Shown here: positions 1 to 11,882 of the stretch, piece by piece
Layout of the letters: each line of letters opens with the position of its first letter
How positions within the stretch are numbered: the first letter of the stretch is position 1
Assembly: GCA_947685225.1 (NCBI GenBank)
Contig: CANTUV010000037.1
Coordinates: forward strand, 29,221,001 to 29,285,000
DNA length: 64,000 bases
Direction of reading: 5' to 3'
Source of the DNA: Garcia nutans
Taxonomy: Eukaryota; Streptophyta; Magnoliopsida; Malpighiales; Euphorbiaceae
Program-made: the position numbers and the translations under genes
The notes under the pieces: model-generated
Told to the model about the DNA's origin: nothing
What the model saw: only the letters and a program-made list of their open reading frames with translations
The model's database searches: none

Positions 1-383
1 AATTGGTCTAGTCCAACTAAAGTCTCAGCTAAGATCACGGGTATCGGCGACAAGCCTCCTTCCATTTGGTCCATGATATCCAATACTTGTGGATCAATAT
101 TGCCATCAGAAGAAAAAAGCAAGAATTTTCCAAGCAAGCATAGACAAAGCATAAGTCCCCATGCCTTAGTAGGAGCCAAGTGAGAAAGGCAAAACTCAAT
201 TAAGGGACCAAGCAGAATTTTCTCACCCCTCGTCAACTGTAGAACTTCAGGCTTTGAAAGTTGAAATAACATTTGCATCTTTTGTTGAGTCTTGGAAATC
301 AATATAGATCACTAAGAAAGAGGTGGTGGATAATGATCAAACAAAGCCCTGAAAAATTCATCGCCTGTTGAAGGAGGAGGCAT
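1..383 (-). pseudogene. Fragment of an antisense extra ORF of a Tat/Ogre-like retrotransposon
   Basis: Read on the minus strand there is an ATG at 383 followed by about 23 codons rich in proline (begins MPPPSTGDEFF), then a stop. A second readable stretch in another frame runs to the window edge. It contains LQLTRGEKILLGPLIEF and a segment of the form GNIDPQVLDIMDQMEGG..PIPVILAET. That pattern (aliphatic-rich block, ID..VLD, G..P.P.ILAET) resembles the extra ORF of Ogre/Tat elements (DUF7745-like), from memory of the family only. It is broken by at least one stop or frame change and is cut by the window end. The start codon lies 8 bp from the Tat LTR that begins at 391, and the ORF runs away from that LTR. 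Function is unknown. Confidence 0.4.
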
Positions 384-1149
384 ATCACCATGTGTAGACC
401 CTTAATTTTTGACCCAGTCCAGTCCAATATTTTTTAAAATAGTCCAAAATAAATTTTGTGGTATTTTAATTAAATAATATTTATTTTAATATTCATTACT
501 TACAATATTTATTTTTAATAAAAATAAAAAGGTAATAGTAAAAAAAAGATAAAAATAAATAAATAAAAATTGGCGATAGAAGAATTTCATCGCCGAAGAC
601 GAATTGGCTTAGGCCAATTCGCCGCAGATTTTTCTGCGACAAAATGGCCATAGGCTTTTCTTGAGGTGAGTTGGTTGGCCCGCGCCCAGTGCCTGCAGTA
701 ATTTTTTTGCCAGCGCACTTTGGCACTCCCGTCCCCCACGCGGTTTTGCCAAAACCCTATTCTACTTGGTTTTTAAATTTGATTTCCTAAAAGGTTTTTA
801 TTTTTTTAGCCAATTAGGATTAGGTTTATTATTATTTTTCTTATAAAAAACACATTAAAGGCACAGAATTAAGGATCGGAAATTTTTTACTTGACTTTGG
901 ACTTTTTGATTTTTTGGGGCAATCTCAAGCTTGAAAGATCAAGAGGCAGCAAACAACAAACACTCCATCAAAGGCAGCCTATACTGTCTTTATTATTATT
1001 CAACCAGAATTCAAAGATTATGGTGGAACCAACAATAGAGGTTTGAATCTCTATTTCTTTGTTTATGTTTACAATAGCTTCATCAAGTTGGATTAATTGT
1101 TTCATCATAAAATTTGATTAATTATTCTACAAACCATCCAAACTTTATT

Positions 1150-1820
1150 TGAAATCATAAAAAACTATTTTTCAAAACCCTAATGCCTTAATACCTATAA
1201 AACATATTTTTGAAATCTAAAACCCTAATTACACTTTTCTAAAACCATAAAATAATAGACTATTTTCTTAAAACCCTAACCTAATGTCAAATTCAAACAT
1301 CCAGTAGACTTATTTTTCAAGTATCAAAAGCTTTAACCCTAATTAATTCTTCTTTCAAAAATAACACAGTAGCATTATTCTTTTAAAAAATAGTATTACT
1401 TTCTTCCAATTCCAAAACCCTATTCTCTAAATCTTAAACCCTAAAATCTGATTTTCAACACCAAAAATTACAACCCTAAAAGCCAGTTTCCAAAATTTTA
1501 TGGGGCGCTACCCCTGACCCTGTAAGGGGTGCTGCCCCCTTGAAGGGGTCAATATTTATTTATTTATTGTATCTCTTTATGTTTAACTTTCTTTATTATG
1601 ATTATTCAAAATATAGTAGCTTTATTCAAAATACAAACCTAAACCCTAATTTATTCAAACCATAAATCTTAATTAATTCTATTTTCCAAATCATCACAGT
1701 AGCTTGTTCCTTTCAAATATCTAAAGATTTTATTTTATTTTCATAAGCTTCAAACTTATTTACTTAAACCCTAATTGTTAAACATAAAACCCAAGAAACC
1801 TTAATTGATACATGAACCCT
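1150..1820 (+). repeat. Cluster of telobox-like AACCCTAA motifs in a Tat LTR
   Basis: By eye there are about nine AACCCTAA or AAACCCTAA occurrences in roughly 670 bp, irregularly spaced in AT-rich DNA, so this is not a telomeric tandem array. The other Tat LTR copies show the motif too, for example near 9180 and 9215, and on the reverse strand near 14525-14550 and 15515-15900. Confidence 0.6.
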
Positions 1821-2503
1821 AAAGTTATATACTTGTTGTTTTATTTAAATTTGATGAATATTTATTATACATTTTGATTGATGTTTGAAGTCTTTGATGA
1901 ATGATTTATTTATGATGAATGAATGCTTACTTTTATTGATTTGTTTTGATTTCAAAACATTGTAAGAGGTATGTTTCCATATTTTGGTTACCTCATGTCA
2001 TGAGCATCATGTAATTTATTTTTTGGACCAATGTAAAGGACAAGTTTCCACCTTTCGGTGGCTGTCCTATTTAGTTTTAGACATGGACGATGTAAGGACA
2101 TGTTTCCATCCTCGGATGGGTGTCCATTTATTTGTTTTGTTTGGACATTGCTTTGATTTTAATATAATTATGCTTTATTTTAATTGTTGCATATAGAATG
2201 GATAATATTGTTATATTTAAGAATTTTATAATATTAAGACCTACAAAGGAGGCTGATTCCAATGAACTGGGCATTGTGGGGGTGCTAGGCCGTTTCTCAC
2301 CTTCCCCACCTGTACCCAACTTTCCAAACCCATTAGGGGGTTGGAGATTCCTTAGGAATCGAGCCATCCACCCCTTTCTTTTTTCCCAGCCCGTCTGGGT
2401 GGAGACTCCATTTTCTCCAGGCTTAGGCCTGTGTTCTCTAAGGCCCTGAGCCTAAATAGTATCGAAGTCGCAAGAACCATTCCACCGGTAGTGGGAGCAA
2501 AAA

Positions 2504-5500
2504 TGTAACACCCTTATACCCTATATACGTACAATATATATTTCCAGCATATGTAAAATACCCATATACGGTACAAAAGTATCACAGACCGGTTAAATAA
2601 AAATCTTCACATTTCTATTTTAAGAGTTCAAATACTAATATATAAAATAAATAGTATTTAAATATTCTTTGTTTGTTATAGGAATCCAAGATGAATATTT
2701 TATATGAAATATCTGGAAAAAATTCGCCAAAGTTTTGTTTGTAATTTGGACGTTCCCAAAATTCAGCAAAACACAATCTGTATAAAATAAACACTCCCAA
2801 TAAAAATCAATTCACCATTTGACCAATACTTCTCAATTTCTCCATATTTTCTCAAAATACTTATATATAGGTATATATATCAACATCACAAATAAGATCC
2901 CATCTTAAACAAATTATTCAAATCATTCTTTACAATTTACAATATATACTTCAAAAACATACCATATCATACATAATATAAAAATATACTATAATATCAA
3001 ATATGTACATGCTGGCAACTGGCTCTGATCTTGATGTACCCAAAAACAACTCTTCAAGCTCAATAAATACGAACCTAGACTCGACCAGGTCTAGTAGAAC
3101 TCTCCGGCTCTACCAAATTATCCATCACCTACGTGACAAATTACAATCGCGCTAAGCCGAAGCCTAGTGGCACAAACTTTGATAATAACAATAAAACTCA
3201 ATGCAATGCCAATGCACAATGCATATAGATGTCACATCATTCTGCTTTCTTATATTTTTTAAATATTTCATAATCACAACTCATAGCATTATATTACTCA
3301 ATTGTATCGCAATTCATAATTCACATTAAAGGAAAGACAAGCATGGGCCCAAAAAGGATCTAATATGCTATTCAAATTTTAGAGTTACTGCTTTGGTCCA
3401 TAATGACACCATGTGTCTAGCCCCGTAGGCAATATATCAATGGATAATGTAACAGCCCCAGTCTCTTGGACCTCAACCCGACTAGACCTTTAGACCCCAG
3501 TATCTTGGTCCTCAACCCGGCTAGACTGCTTCAGTTTTTGAGGCTTACGACCCAGTCTTTTCACCCCAAAAAATCATATTTATCAGCTGGCCTAGCTTAC
3601 GACCCAGTCTTTTCAACATTCCAGCGTTTAGCCCATAGGCAATCATAGGCATGCCGTCAAACCCAGAACTCTGAAAATTGAATATCATACTAGGCACACA
3701 ATTTATTCATATTTCTCATTATCAAATTCTTTCATAATTCCTTTATCAAAACTTTTCTCATTTTCTAACTAGGCACATTGCCTTATTATATCATGTTTTT
3801 CTCACTTTTTTTTCATTTATTCATTTTTCACATCTTTCTCATTTTTCTCACTTTTCTAATTTTTTCAATATCAATTCATTTCATTATTCCACATATCACA
3901 TGTTTGCATTCACAACACATTACCCAATTACTTTGAGTATTTTCACATAATATACATATTCCACATTCTACACAATTTAGCTATTATCAATGGCTTTTCA
4001 CAATGCATTTAACATATATATGACATTACAAATGTCATAGCACATTATTCATACTCAATCAATGAACCAAGTAACTTAACACATTTTCCAACCAAAATAT
4101 GTTAAGCCCAAATGTCATGCAAATATAAACAATATATTCAAAGCTTGTACATACCTCCACTGGCAACCCAAAGCAAGCTTAACACAACCTCCAATCCTAT
4201 CCTTCCAACTTGCTCTTCACCACTTGGATGAAGCAAATCAACCTCCCTCAATGCCTATACCAAATGTGATCATACATAATCATTTAATATCACATTCTAA
4301 GGTATTCTCAACATCAAACCATAATTAAACATCACTCTAAACCAAATTCCAAAATTAAGCTTCACCTTACTTTAACTTTGAAAAACCATATCAAGCCATT
4401 TAAATTAGTGTTTTAAGTTTATTAATATCATTAGAAACATGTTTTAGCATGTTTAAACCAATTACATTAATTAACCACATGCTTATGCTCAAAACCCTAA
4501 AATGGCATAACCTTCACCATTAAAGGATATCCATTCCAACTCAATCCAATTATCATTTCAATCTTATTTTCACCACTTATATCCTTAAATAACATTATTT
4601 AAGCATTACAATCAAACAATTAATCATTCGTTGAAAATTCACTTTTCCAAAACCCTAAATCAATACTACCCTCTTCAAACTCTAACCAAACACAACCAAA
4701 ACCAATATTTGACTTTAAAATACTTGTTTATGCATCAAAACAACTCATTTGGAATCAATTTTCACAATTAAAAATCATGATTTTAAAAACTCAAATGTTC
4801 CATAACCCTAAATTCTCTCTCTTCACCAATCTTACCCAAATTCAACCATTTCTTTAATCCAACCTTAAAATCATTATTTACTCATCAAAAGAACATCTTC
4901 CATACCCATTCTAACAATTATAACATACTCTTTCAAAAACTCAATTCATACATAATTATAAGCTTTAAAGAACTTCATAATTTTGGAAATAAAGCTTACT
5001 TACTTATTGGAAAATCACCAAAACTACTCTTATTCCCTTGAAAGCTTGAACAATTTGATGATGGAAGATGCTAAAAATCTCCCTCTTTGGCCATGAAAGT
5101 CATCCTTGAAGGAAAGAAGAAGAAGAAGATGAAAAAAATGATTTTCTCTTTCCTCCCACTCATATTTTCAACCTTATATATATTATTATTTTAATATATT
5201 TTTAATTAATTAATTAATTAATTATTTAATTAATTAAAACCGCCAAATATTATCTTCCATCCAAAATTATTTATTTTTGACTTATTTTATAATTTTAAAT
5301 TTCTAAAATTTAATTACCAAAATACCCTTTTACTTTGACTTTTCTTTTAAAAAGTGTTGACTTTTATATATTGTATATATTTTACATATATATTCCACTT
5401 TTTCATTTAAAACCCCTTCACTTTTTATTTAAAATCATTAATTTAATTTATCCATTTAAATTATAATTTATTTTATCAAATTTCTAAAAATTAGAACTTT

Positions 5501-5711
5501 TCAAAAATTTGGGATATTAGACATATGCACAAGTAATGTGTATCATATATGCACATCAAATGTACCTTATATGTATATTTAATATTAAGTATGTAGTGGA
5601 TTAATCCAACATATACAATTAATATACCATATGTATATGTTATATATGCTCTAGATATATATATATTGAGTATATATAAAATTTTATATCTCCAAAATCA
5701 CGGATGTGACA
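2504..5711 (-). mobile_element. Solo LTR, Tekay-like (Ty3/gypsy chromovirus)
   Basis: The insertion begins TGTAACACCC at 2504 and ends GATGTGACA at 5711, so it has TG..CA ends. It is flanked by 5-bp direct repeats AAAAA (2499-2503 and 5712-5716). Its removal restores the Tat LTR end, which reads continuously at the uninterrupted copy near 10010-10030. It is about 3.2 kb with no coding region, so I read it as a solo LTR left by LTR-LTR recombination. The order of landmarks (GTAACACCC end, a CGCGCTAAGCC block near 3150, a CCCAGTCTCTTGGACC block near 3455) matches the minus-oriented LTRs of elements A and B. It lacks the GACACGG palindrome array those LTRs carry. Confidence 0.82.
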
Positions 5712-5734
5712 AAAAATCCCCGCTTACACTATCC

Positions 5735-7551
5735 CAAGTCTGCCTGAAGTAGGAGCATCTGAACCTCTATTATCTTGGAATTTAGATCTGTAATGGTCCT
5801 CATCCGAAGTAGACGATAGGACTAGATGACGAAGTACCAGGATCTCTCATCCTCTAAAACCGGAAGTCTCAAAAATCTTACTCTGACTGGTGATATAATT
5901 TTTCAAAATGGGCAACCTATTGATGACTAGCAGCTAACTTTTCTTGAAGTTTCTTATTTTATTCCTCAAGCATCCACTATGAGTCAGAAGGGAAAGAGTA
6001 AGAGCATATATAATCATGCATACATGTATCATAAATTATCATGGAACAGGAAAACCTACCAAGTAATTCATATCAATGCCCTGTGGATGAGATGGCATTT
6101 TTGGTTGATTAGAATGAGTAAATGGAGGAGCGGTAAAGGAAGTTCTAGCCTCATGACCAAATGAGCCAGCAACCAGCAACAATCATTAAAATAGTCAAAA
6201 CAAGTTAAGAATGAAGCAATTACAATGGCAAAATGGTAAAAGTTTACCTGAGAGGTGCTAGCCCCGAGATGTGGGACGGACCCTCCTACCTCTCTGTGAT
6301 ACCCTTCTTCATCGCTATCCTTCTTTTCCTTGGAAATCTCCCGGACACCAACAGGAGATACATCAAAGTTCAAGAGTCCTATTCAAATAAACTGGGTATA
6401 TGATGCACCCGGTAGATAGAGAAAAGTTTCAACATCATAACCGTGCCGAGCTAACCACCACGCATTCTTCGGCATTAATGCAATATTTAAAGTATATTCT
6501 AGGAAACTCATTGGGATCCTACATCACTCAGGACCAAGGAACCACTCATACACTCTCTCCCCGATAAACCAACCACTAGACACAGGGTCAGAAATGACTC
6601 GGCGGGTATGCTGAAAAGGCAATGCGGCATTCATGAAAGAAGTCCAGTTCATCTGCTCTTTTGTGTTCCACCAAGCCAAATTGACCTACAAAATGACATA
6701 AGATAAGTGAACTTTTATATAAATTTTAAAGTATACTAATATTATCTTACTTGGCCCCAGGTTAAGCAACTCAAGAGATAGCGCTGGGTGTGCACATGGC
6801 GAGAGTCGGGAACTGCTACACGATCTGACAACCAAAAATTTAATCTTAGATACCCGACCCTCTCTCGGGAAATGCCAAGCACCCTTACAAGATTATGCTC
6901 ATATGCCCATACCTACAACAATAATGAAAATTAAATTCATGTAAGAATAAGAATGGAATTGACAATGGTGGAAGAGGAGTACCTCGACAACTACCATGAA
7001 ACCAACAAAAGATTTCTTATTTTTGCAAATCTTGTCTAGTACATGATAGAGACATGCAAGGCCATCTTCACCCCAGCCTTAAAGCGGTACCATACTCATA
7101 TCAGTAAGGGCCCTCAACACTGACAAATGGATGGCAGATTCGATGCTACATAAAATAGTCAACCCGAGCAAATATAGTAAAAATCCTCGGGCATATTGTT
7201 TGGTTGTTTCCCTATGAACCCATCCTTCGTAGTTTATCCAATAACTCTGAATTGACTCATTTTTTATCTTGAAAGGCCCTTTTAATGATGGTTCTATACT
7301 GATTAACTGTTGGACTTCTTCAAATGTCAGAATATCATTGGTGAGAGGGACCGGAAGGCCATAGTACCGGATACCAATTATGGTTGTATAATCGACTGGG
7401 CCAATGGTCATCTCTCCTATAGGTAGATGAAAAGTATGGGTCGTGTCCATGCACCGCTATGACAATTTGAACTACACTCCTATCTATCGAACACTCCTCA
7501 GATGGTAATTGCAAAATAAAGCTTTCAAAACTGCAATCTCGGACAATCTAT
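5735..7551 (-). pseudogene. Multi-exon plant mobile domain (PMD) gene, decayed, antisense to the Tat LTRs
   Basis: Minus-strand exons can be read in order. Exon about 7551-6983 contains THTFHLPIGEMTIGPVDY, ARGFLLYLLG and GWGEDGLACLYHVLDK. Exon 6912-6751 contains VWAYEHNLVRVLGISRERV. Exon 6685-6248 contains VNLAWWNTKEQMNWTSF. Exon 6149-6060 contains PPFTHSNQPKMPSHPQG. A last exon from 5976 has a coiled-coil-like stretch with NKKLQEKLAASHQ. The introns are 6913-6982, 6686-6750, 6150-6247 and 5977-6059, each GT..AG on the minus strand, 65-98 nt long, and phase 0 at the three junctions checked. ETHTFHLP.GEMT followed by a WAYE/WAWE block is the signature of the PMD family (MAIN/MAIL-type, also found in MULE and Tat transposons). 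A frameshift near 7450 and several in-frame stops show it is dead. Exons 5' of 7551 (to about 8131) are uncertain. Host gene function cannot be inferred. Confidence 0.65.
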
Positions 7552-8270
7552 TTTACCCGAGAGGGTGCTACATCATACCATTACCGAACTTTATAGAAAC
7601 ACCCTCTGCCCCGGATAACGCAACGATCGCGCTAACACAGAGTCAGGTAAGTTAACACAAGATAAGTATATCATCATACCAATACCACTGATTTATAGAC
7701 TAAATTTATTTGCTATGTTCTATTTCTATTCTATCTATTTACTTGTTTATTAAATTCTTAAACATAGTCCTCTAATTAATGTATTTTTCCTAAATCTTAA
7801 AAAAAACACAAAAAAATGCACAAAAAACATAAAAATATATATATAATAAAATAATAAATACATATTTGTGCTGTTAAAATATTAAATTGCATTGTTACCT
7901 TTGTTTTTTGACCTGAACTGCGATGAAGCTGCATCCCAGCTAGTAGACTTACAGTTCCATTTTCACGCCATCGAATAAATTCCAATAACTCAGCATTGGA
8001 TCAAGGTTCTGATCTCGAAACATGCATTTTCTCCTCAACTCTATGCTAAACTCTCTGATTAAACTATCAAAATATGTGAGTGCAGACGAATATGGTAGAA
8101 ATGAGCCGAGGTTTATACAGGAAAATTGCAAAGGAAAAAGACAAAAATAAAAAAAGGAAAAAATAGCATTCTCGTGAAAAAAAAGTAAATATTACTGTTG
8201 ATAAATAATAAATGAATAATGCATAAATAGTAACAACACAGTGAATAAATAGTAAACTTAATTATTCAAT
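7552..8270. other. AT-rich stretch upstream of the PMD relic, no clear gene
   Basis: Short minus-strand open stretches exist here (7797-7985 and 7949-8131), and one may be a degraded first exon of the PMD gene, but neither gives a recognisable domain. Homopolymer-rich AT sequence dominates 7780-7860 and 8130-8270. I see no RNA gene or promoter that can be supported. Confidence 0.3.
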
Positions 8271-8419
8271 TCAATTATTCAGATATTTGCATGTATACAA
8301 ATATTTTTGCGCTTTTAAAATATTTTTACATGCAGGGGGCAAGAAGGTATAGGCATGGTAAAAAATAGCTAAATTTTTTGCAAATTTCTTTAGTATCCTA
8401 CTAACTACAATCATTTTTT

Positions 8420-9045
8420 GCAAAATAACCAAATTACTTTTAAGTCTAGAACTTACCTTGGGTCTAGAACCCAAATTACTTTTAAGTCTAGAACTTACCT
8501 CGGGTCCAAAACCCAAATTACTCTTAAGTCCAGAACTTAGCTCGGGTCCAAAAATCAAATCCTAAATTCACCTTGGGTCCAGAACCCAAATTCTAAATTC
8601 ACCTTGGGTCCAAAACCCAAATTATTTTTTAGTCCAGAACTTACCTCGGGTCCAGAATCCAAATCCTAAATTTACCTTGGGTCTAGAACTCAAATCCTAA
8701 ATTAACCTCGGGTCCAGAACTCAAATTATTTTTTAGTCCAGAACTTACCTCGGGTCCAGAACCCAAATCCTAAATTTACCATGTGCCCAGAACTCAAATC
8801 CTAAATTCACCTCAGGTCCAGAACTTAAATTATTTTTAAGTTCAAAAATTACCTCGTGTCCAGAACCCAGATCCAAAATTTACCTTGGGTCCAGAACCCA
8901 AATCCTAAATTCACCTCGGGTCCAGAACCCAAATTATTCTTAAGTTTAGAACTTACCTCAAGTCCAGAATCCAAATCCTAAATTCACCTTGGGTCCAGAA
9001 CACAAATTATTTTTGAGTCTAGAACTCAAACCAACCTTAGATATG
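8420..9045 (-). repeat. Degenerate tandem repeat (GGGTCCAGAACCCAAAT type)
   Basis: A unit of variable length (about 25-45 bp) with core GGGTCCAGAACCCAAAT followed by CCTAAATTCACCTC or TTTTTAGTCCAGAACTTACCTC repeats from about 8450 to 9010. On the minus strand the core reads ATTTGGGTTCTGGACCC, matching the TTTGGGTACTTGGACCC unit of the field at 24887-25715. The flanks 8300-8410 and 9060-9130 also match, inverted, the sequences at 26240-26390 and 24775-24835. It therefore belongs to the 3' internal region of the same Tat-type family. The short ORFs across it are translated repeat, not genes. Confidence 0.8.
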
Positions 9046-9132
9046 GATTCTAGTATGGCTCTAAATCCAGTAAAAAATTACACTGCTTTTTGCTCTCTTT
9101 TGTTGTAGTCTCAAATCGCTTAAGCAGGGGGG

Positions 9133-10031
9133 CGAAAATCCTCGCTCACAAAAACCAAGATGTTAAATTATAGCTGTAAACCCTAATTTTTATCTTAAAA
9201 TTCTAGTTCAGGAAAAACCCTAATTTCTATAAATATAAAACCCTACTTTAGATAGAAATCCTAATTTCCCATACGCAACCCCTCGTCGATGGGGTCAATA
9301 TTTATTTGTGGATTGTAAGTCTTTATAATAAACCCTATTTTTCTTTTAATAAACTCTGATTTATTATTATTATTATCATTATTATTATTAAATTTCATGT
9401 TTGGATTATTTATTTTGCTAGGAATGGTTGAATGGTATTAAATTTATTATTTGGATTTTAAGGATGTAAAAGGCATATTTCAACTTGTTATTTCTTTAAT
9501 TTATTTATTTTCTATAATTTAATTTATTTAAGGACTTTGGGACAGTTGTAAGAGACAAATTTCCACCTTTTGGTGGGTGTCCAATTTTATTTATTTTCTT
9601 TGTGGACATTTGGACATTTTGTAAGGGCATGTTTCCATCAATTGATAGGTGTCCATTTATTTGTTTGTTTGATTTATAATATAATGATTACTTATCTCAA
9701 TAATTACATGTAGTATGGATAATATTATAATACTTAAGAAATCAATAATATTTGGACCTAAAAAGGAGGCCGGTTCTAATGAACTGGGCATTGTGGGGGC
9801 AATGGGCCACTTCTCAACTTCCCCATGCGTACCCAACTTTTCAAACCCAATAGGGGGTTGGAGATTCCTTAGGAATCGATTCATCCACCCCTTTCTTTTT
9901 CCCAGCCCGTCCGAGTGACGACTCAATTTTTTTCTAGTTTAAGCATGTATTCTCTAAGGCCTTGAACCTAATAGTGCCAAAGTTGCAAGAATCATTCCAT
10001 ATGGGAGTGGGGGCAAAAATCCCCGCTCACA
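9133..10031 (+). mobile_element. Tat/Ogre-like LTR (T2), 5'-shortened
   Basis: A G-run (AAGCAGGGGGG, about 9123-9133) of PPT type precedes this LTR. The LTR ends with CCCCGCTCACA at 10031, followed after one base by TAGACACTCCAATGGG, a decayed version of the tRNA-Arg primer site seen at 15002-15018. The shared LTR domain (9715-10030) is clear. The part corresponding to the first kilobase of T1 is missing. The LTR sits between 3'-internal sequence (PMD gene, tandem repeats) on its left and 5' leader plus gag on its right, so it serves two internal regions. Confidence 0.6.
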
Positions 10032-11266
10032 CTAGACACTCCAATGGGAATAAAAGAAGTTGATTCCATTGGTCTTTATATTATTTTATTCTTCCTTATT
10101 ATGATATTATCCATTGCATCATTTAGTTTTCATTGTGTGAGAGTTAGGATGCCAGCGTAACCCGTGTTGTGTTATGTAAGGGATACCATACTTTCACTCA
10201 AGGTATGGAGATCGAGCATGGCATAATCACTCATAGTCTCGTACCTTTTGGTATATACTTGCTATGGGAACCTAAACTTTTCAACCCAAAGACTAAAACT
10301 CATGCAATTGGCTTACTTACTTTTCTTAGGTTTGTACCCAAATGCTTGTTGTTTGACTATGATTGATACATCTTGGCATAAATCATTGCCGATTTGGTTT
10401 GTTCTTTTTCTAATATGGTCTAATTATTGTGTAAGCCCAAAGTAATTTTAAAGCCTAAAATAATTTTTCTCTTTAAAGACCAAAATGATTTTTTTTAAAG
10501 CCAAAAGACTAAAAATATTTTCAAACCATCTTTCAAAGATGGTCTTTGGACGTGAAACCCTTTTTAGATGGGCCAAAATCCTTTCTACTTCATGACCTAA
10601 ATACAAAGCCCAAAATTCATTTTTTAAAAAAACCCTTTTTCAATAGGCTTTTAAACAGCCTTACAACTAGTTAACTCGATTATGGAATACCAAAAATTAA
10701 TTGTGGGCCTAATTTATACCAAACTTTATTTATCATGGGCTTGTTTGTGGCATGAATCATTAGTTGCTTTTCCAAATGAGAAAGATATTTCTGATAAATC
10801 TTTAATTTAGTTTTAATCCAATATAGCATAAAAAGCTATCTTTAGTTGACCTAATGGATTAGACATAATTAATGGGAGTTATCATGGACCAATTTCTAAG
10901 TTTGAAAATACAACTATTGGTTAAACCATTTGAGTGAATTTTTCAAAACCAAGGTATCGTATGTTGATATTTTGTTAACCATATACCTAGGAAAAGAGAA
11001 TTGCCATTCATGTGTGGAAGATATAAGGTTGGATGGTTCATTCCTACTCTGTTTGTTTTGTTTGTTTGTTTGTTTGTCAATTGTGCATCCATTCATCCAT
11101 GTATACATACATTGCATTACATATCATTGATCCTTTCTTGCTCACAGACCTAGAGTATAGTAGTTTAAGAGCTTATGACAGTCTGACCTATGCTAGTGGC
11201 ATACAATGTAGTAATGACTCAGTCATCTTTTCACCAAAAGCAAAGGAACATGAATAGATTCAGAAC
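10032..11266 (+). other. Tat-type 5' leader with decayed tRNA-Arg primer-binding site
   Basis: Positions 10033-10048 are a degenerate primer-binding site. The following 1.2 kb has no gene. The part 10160-10370 is repeated, inverted, at about 14660-14885, both translating to a peptide with QG.EIEHGI.THSLVPFGIY that I do not recognise. Its conservation more likely reflects shared leader sequence than a small protein. A TTTG/TTTGT run lies at about 11050-11080. Confidence 0.5.
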
Positions 11267-11882
11267 ATGGGAGATGATGTGCTTAACTCCAAGATGGAAA
11301 AACTGAAGGAGGTCCTAGCTAAGACCATAAAAGCCAACTGGATTCATTCTTGGCAAAACACTGTTGAAGCATCTACTAGTACTAAGAAGCAGAAGGACAA
11401 AGGAAAGGCTAAGGTTGGTGATGTAGCCCTTGAGGTTGACAAGATGATTGTTAATGATGATGTTGACTGGGCTCAATACTTCCAAGATCTTGAAGATAAG
11501 AAGAAAGAACCGAAGGCCATGGATAAATCAACTGTTGAAAAGATTGAAACTCCAGATGTGGAAAAATGACTGTTGATTTAGAAAAGAAGTTTGAAAAGAA
11601 GCTAAAAACAAATGAGATTTCAGAAGTGGATAAACTGTTTGAACAAGATGAAGAAGTCGCTTACAAGTTCAAAATGCCTTCTTTCACTAAGTATAATGGT
11701 ACAGGAAATCCTCACTTCCTTTTTAAGCAGTACATCATTGCTATGCAGTCTACTAGAGCTACCAAGGCTCAAACTCTAAAGTATTTTATGCTCTCATTGG
11801 ATCCTATTGTACAAAACCGGTTCAACACCTTAGAGGAAAGTACCCAAAAGAACTGGGATTTGTTGTACAAAACCTTCCTCCA
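11267..11882 (+). pseudogene. gag: Tat/Ogre-type gag, N-terminal part, frameshifted and interrupted
   Basis: Two overlapping open stretches (11267-11569 and from 11566) in different frames form one degraded Gag. The first is charged and lysine-rich, with WIHSWQNTVEASTS. The second contains FKMPSFTKYNGTGNPHFLFKQY and NWDLLYKTFLHV, the pattern YxGTGxPxxHL..Y typical of the Retrotrans_gag domain in the Tat lineage. The frame change falls in a run of A's (about 11563-11567), consistent with a one-base indel. The domain stops at 11882 where an LTR starting TGTAACATCCC is inserted; the last five or six residues of the open frame are LTR-encoded. The rest of this gag is not found in the window. Confidence 0.55.

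Larger units (their letters stand above)
391..5728 (+). mobile_element. Tat/Ogre-like LTR (T1), interrupted by a solo LTR
   Basis: The LTR begins TGTGTAGACC at 391 and ends with a block ending GCTTACA at 5728, the same 3' end as the Tat LTRs at 10031 and (reverse strand) 15020. Removing the 2504-5711 insertion and one TSD copy leaves about 2.1 kb. The right end holds a conserved domain (2198-2503) with fragments such as TTCTCCAGGC and TAAGGCCCTGAGCC, shared with 9715-10030 and with the reverse strand at 13736-14060 and 15020-15340. The middle (1150-1820) has many AACCCTAA motifs. The tRNA-Arg primer site found next to the other Tat LTRs is not visible after 5728, so this may be a 3' LTR. No gene is present inside it. 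Confidence 0.6.

Noticed and set aside
2128..2449. Repeated ORF with VGVLGRFSPSPPVPNFPNPLGGW in five places
   Set aside because: It is the conserved 3' domain of the Tat LTR, open in several frames and strands; conservation is explained by LTR homology.
10169..10366. Small protein conserved between 10169-10366 and 14655-14879
   Set aside because: The similarity is at DNA level within homologous Tat leaders. With only two copies I cannot show coding selection, so I did not call a gene.
11566..11569. ATGA overlap in the Tat gag as a translational coupling signal
   Set aside because: The frame change sits in a run of A's in a decayed gag; a one-base indel is simpler.
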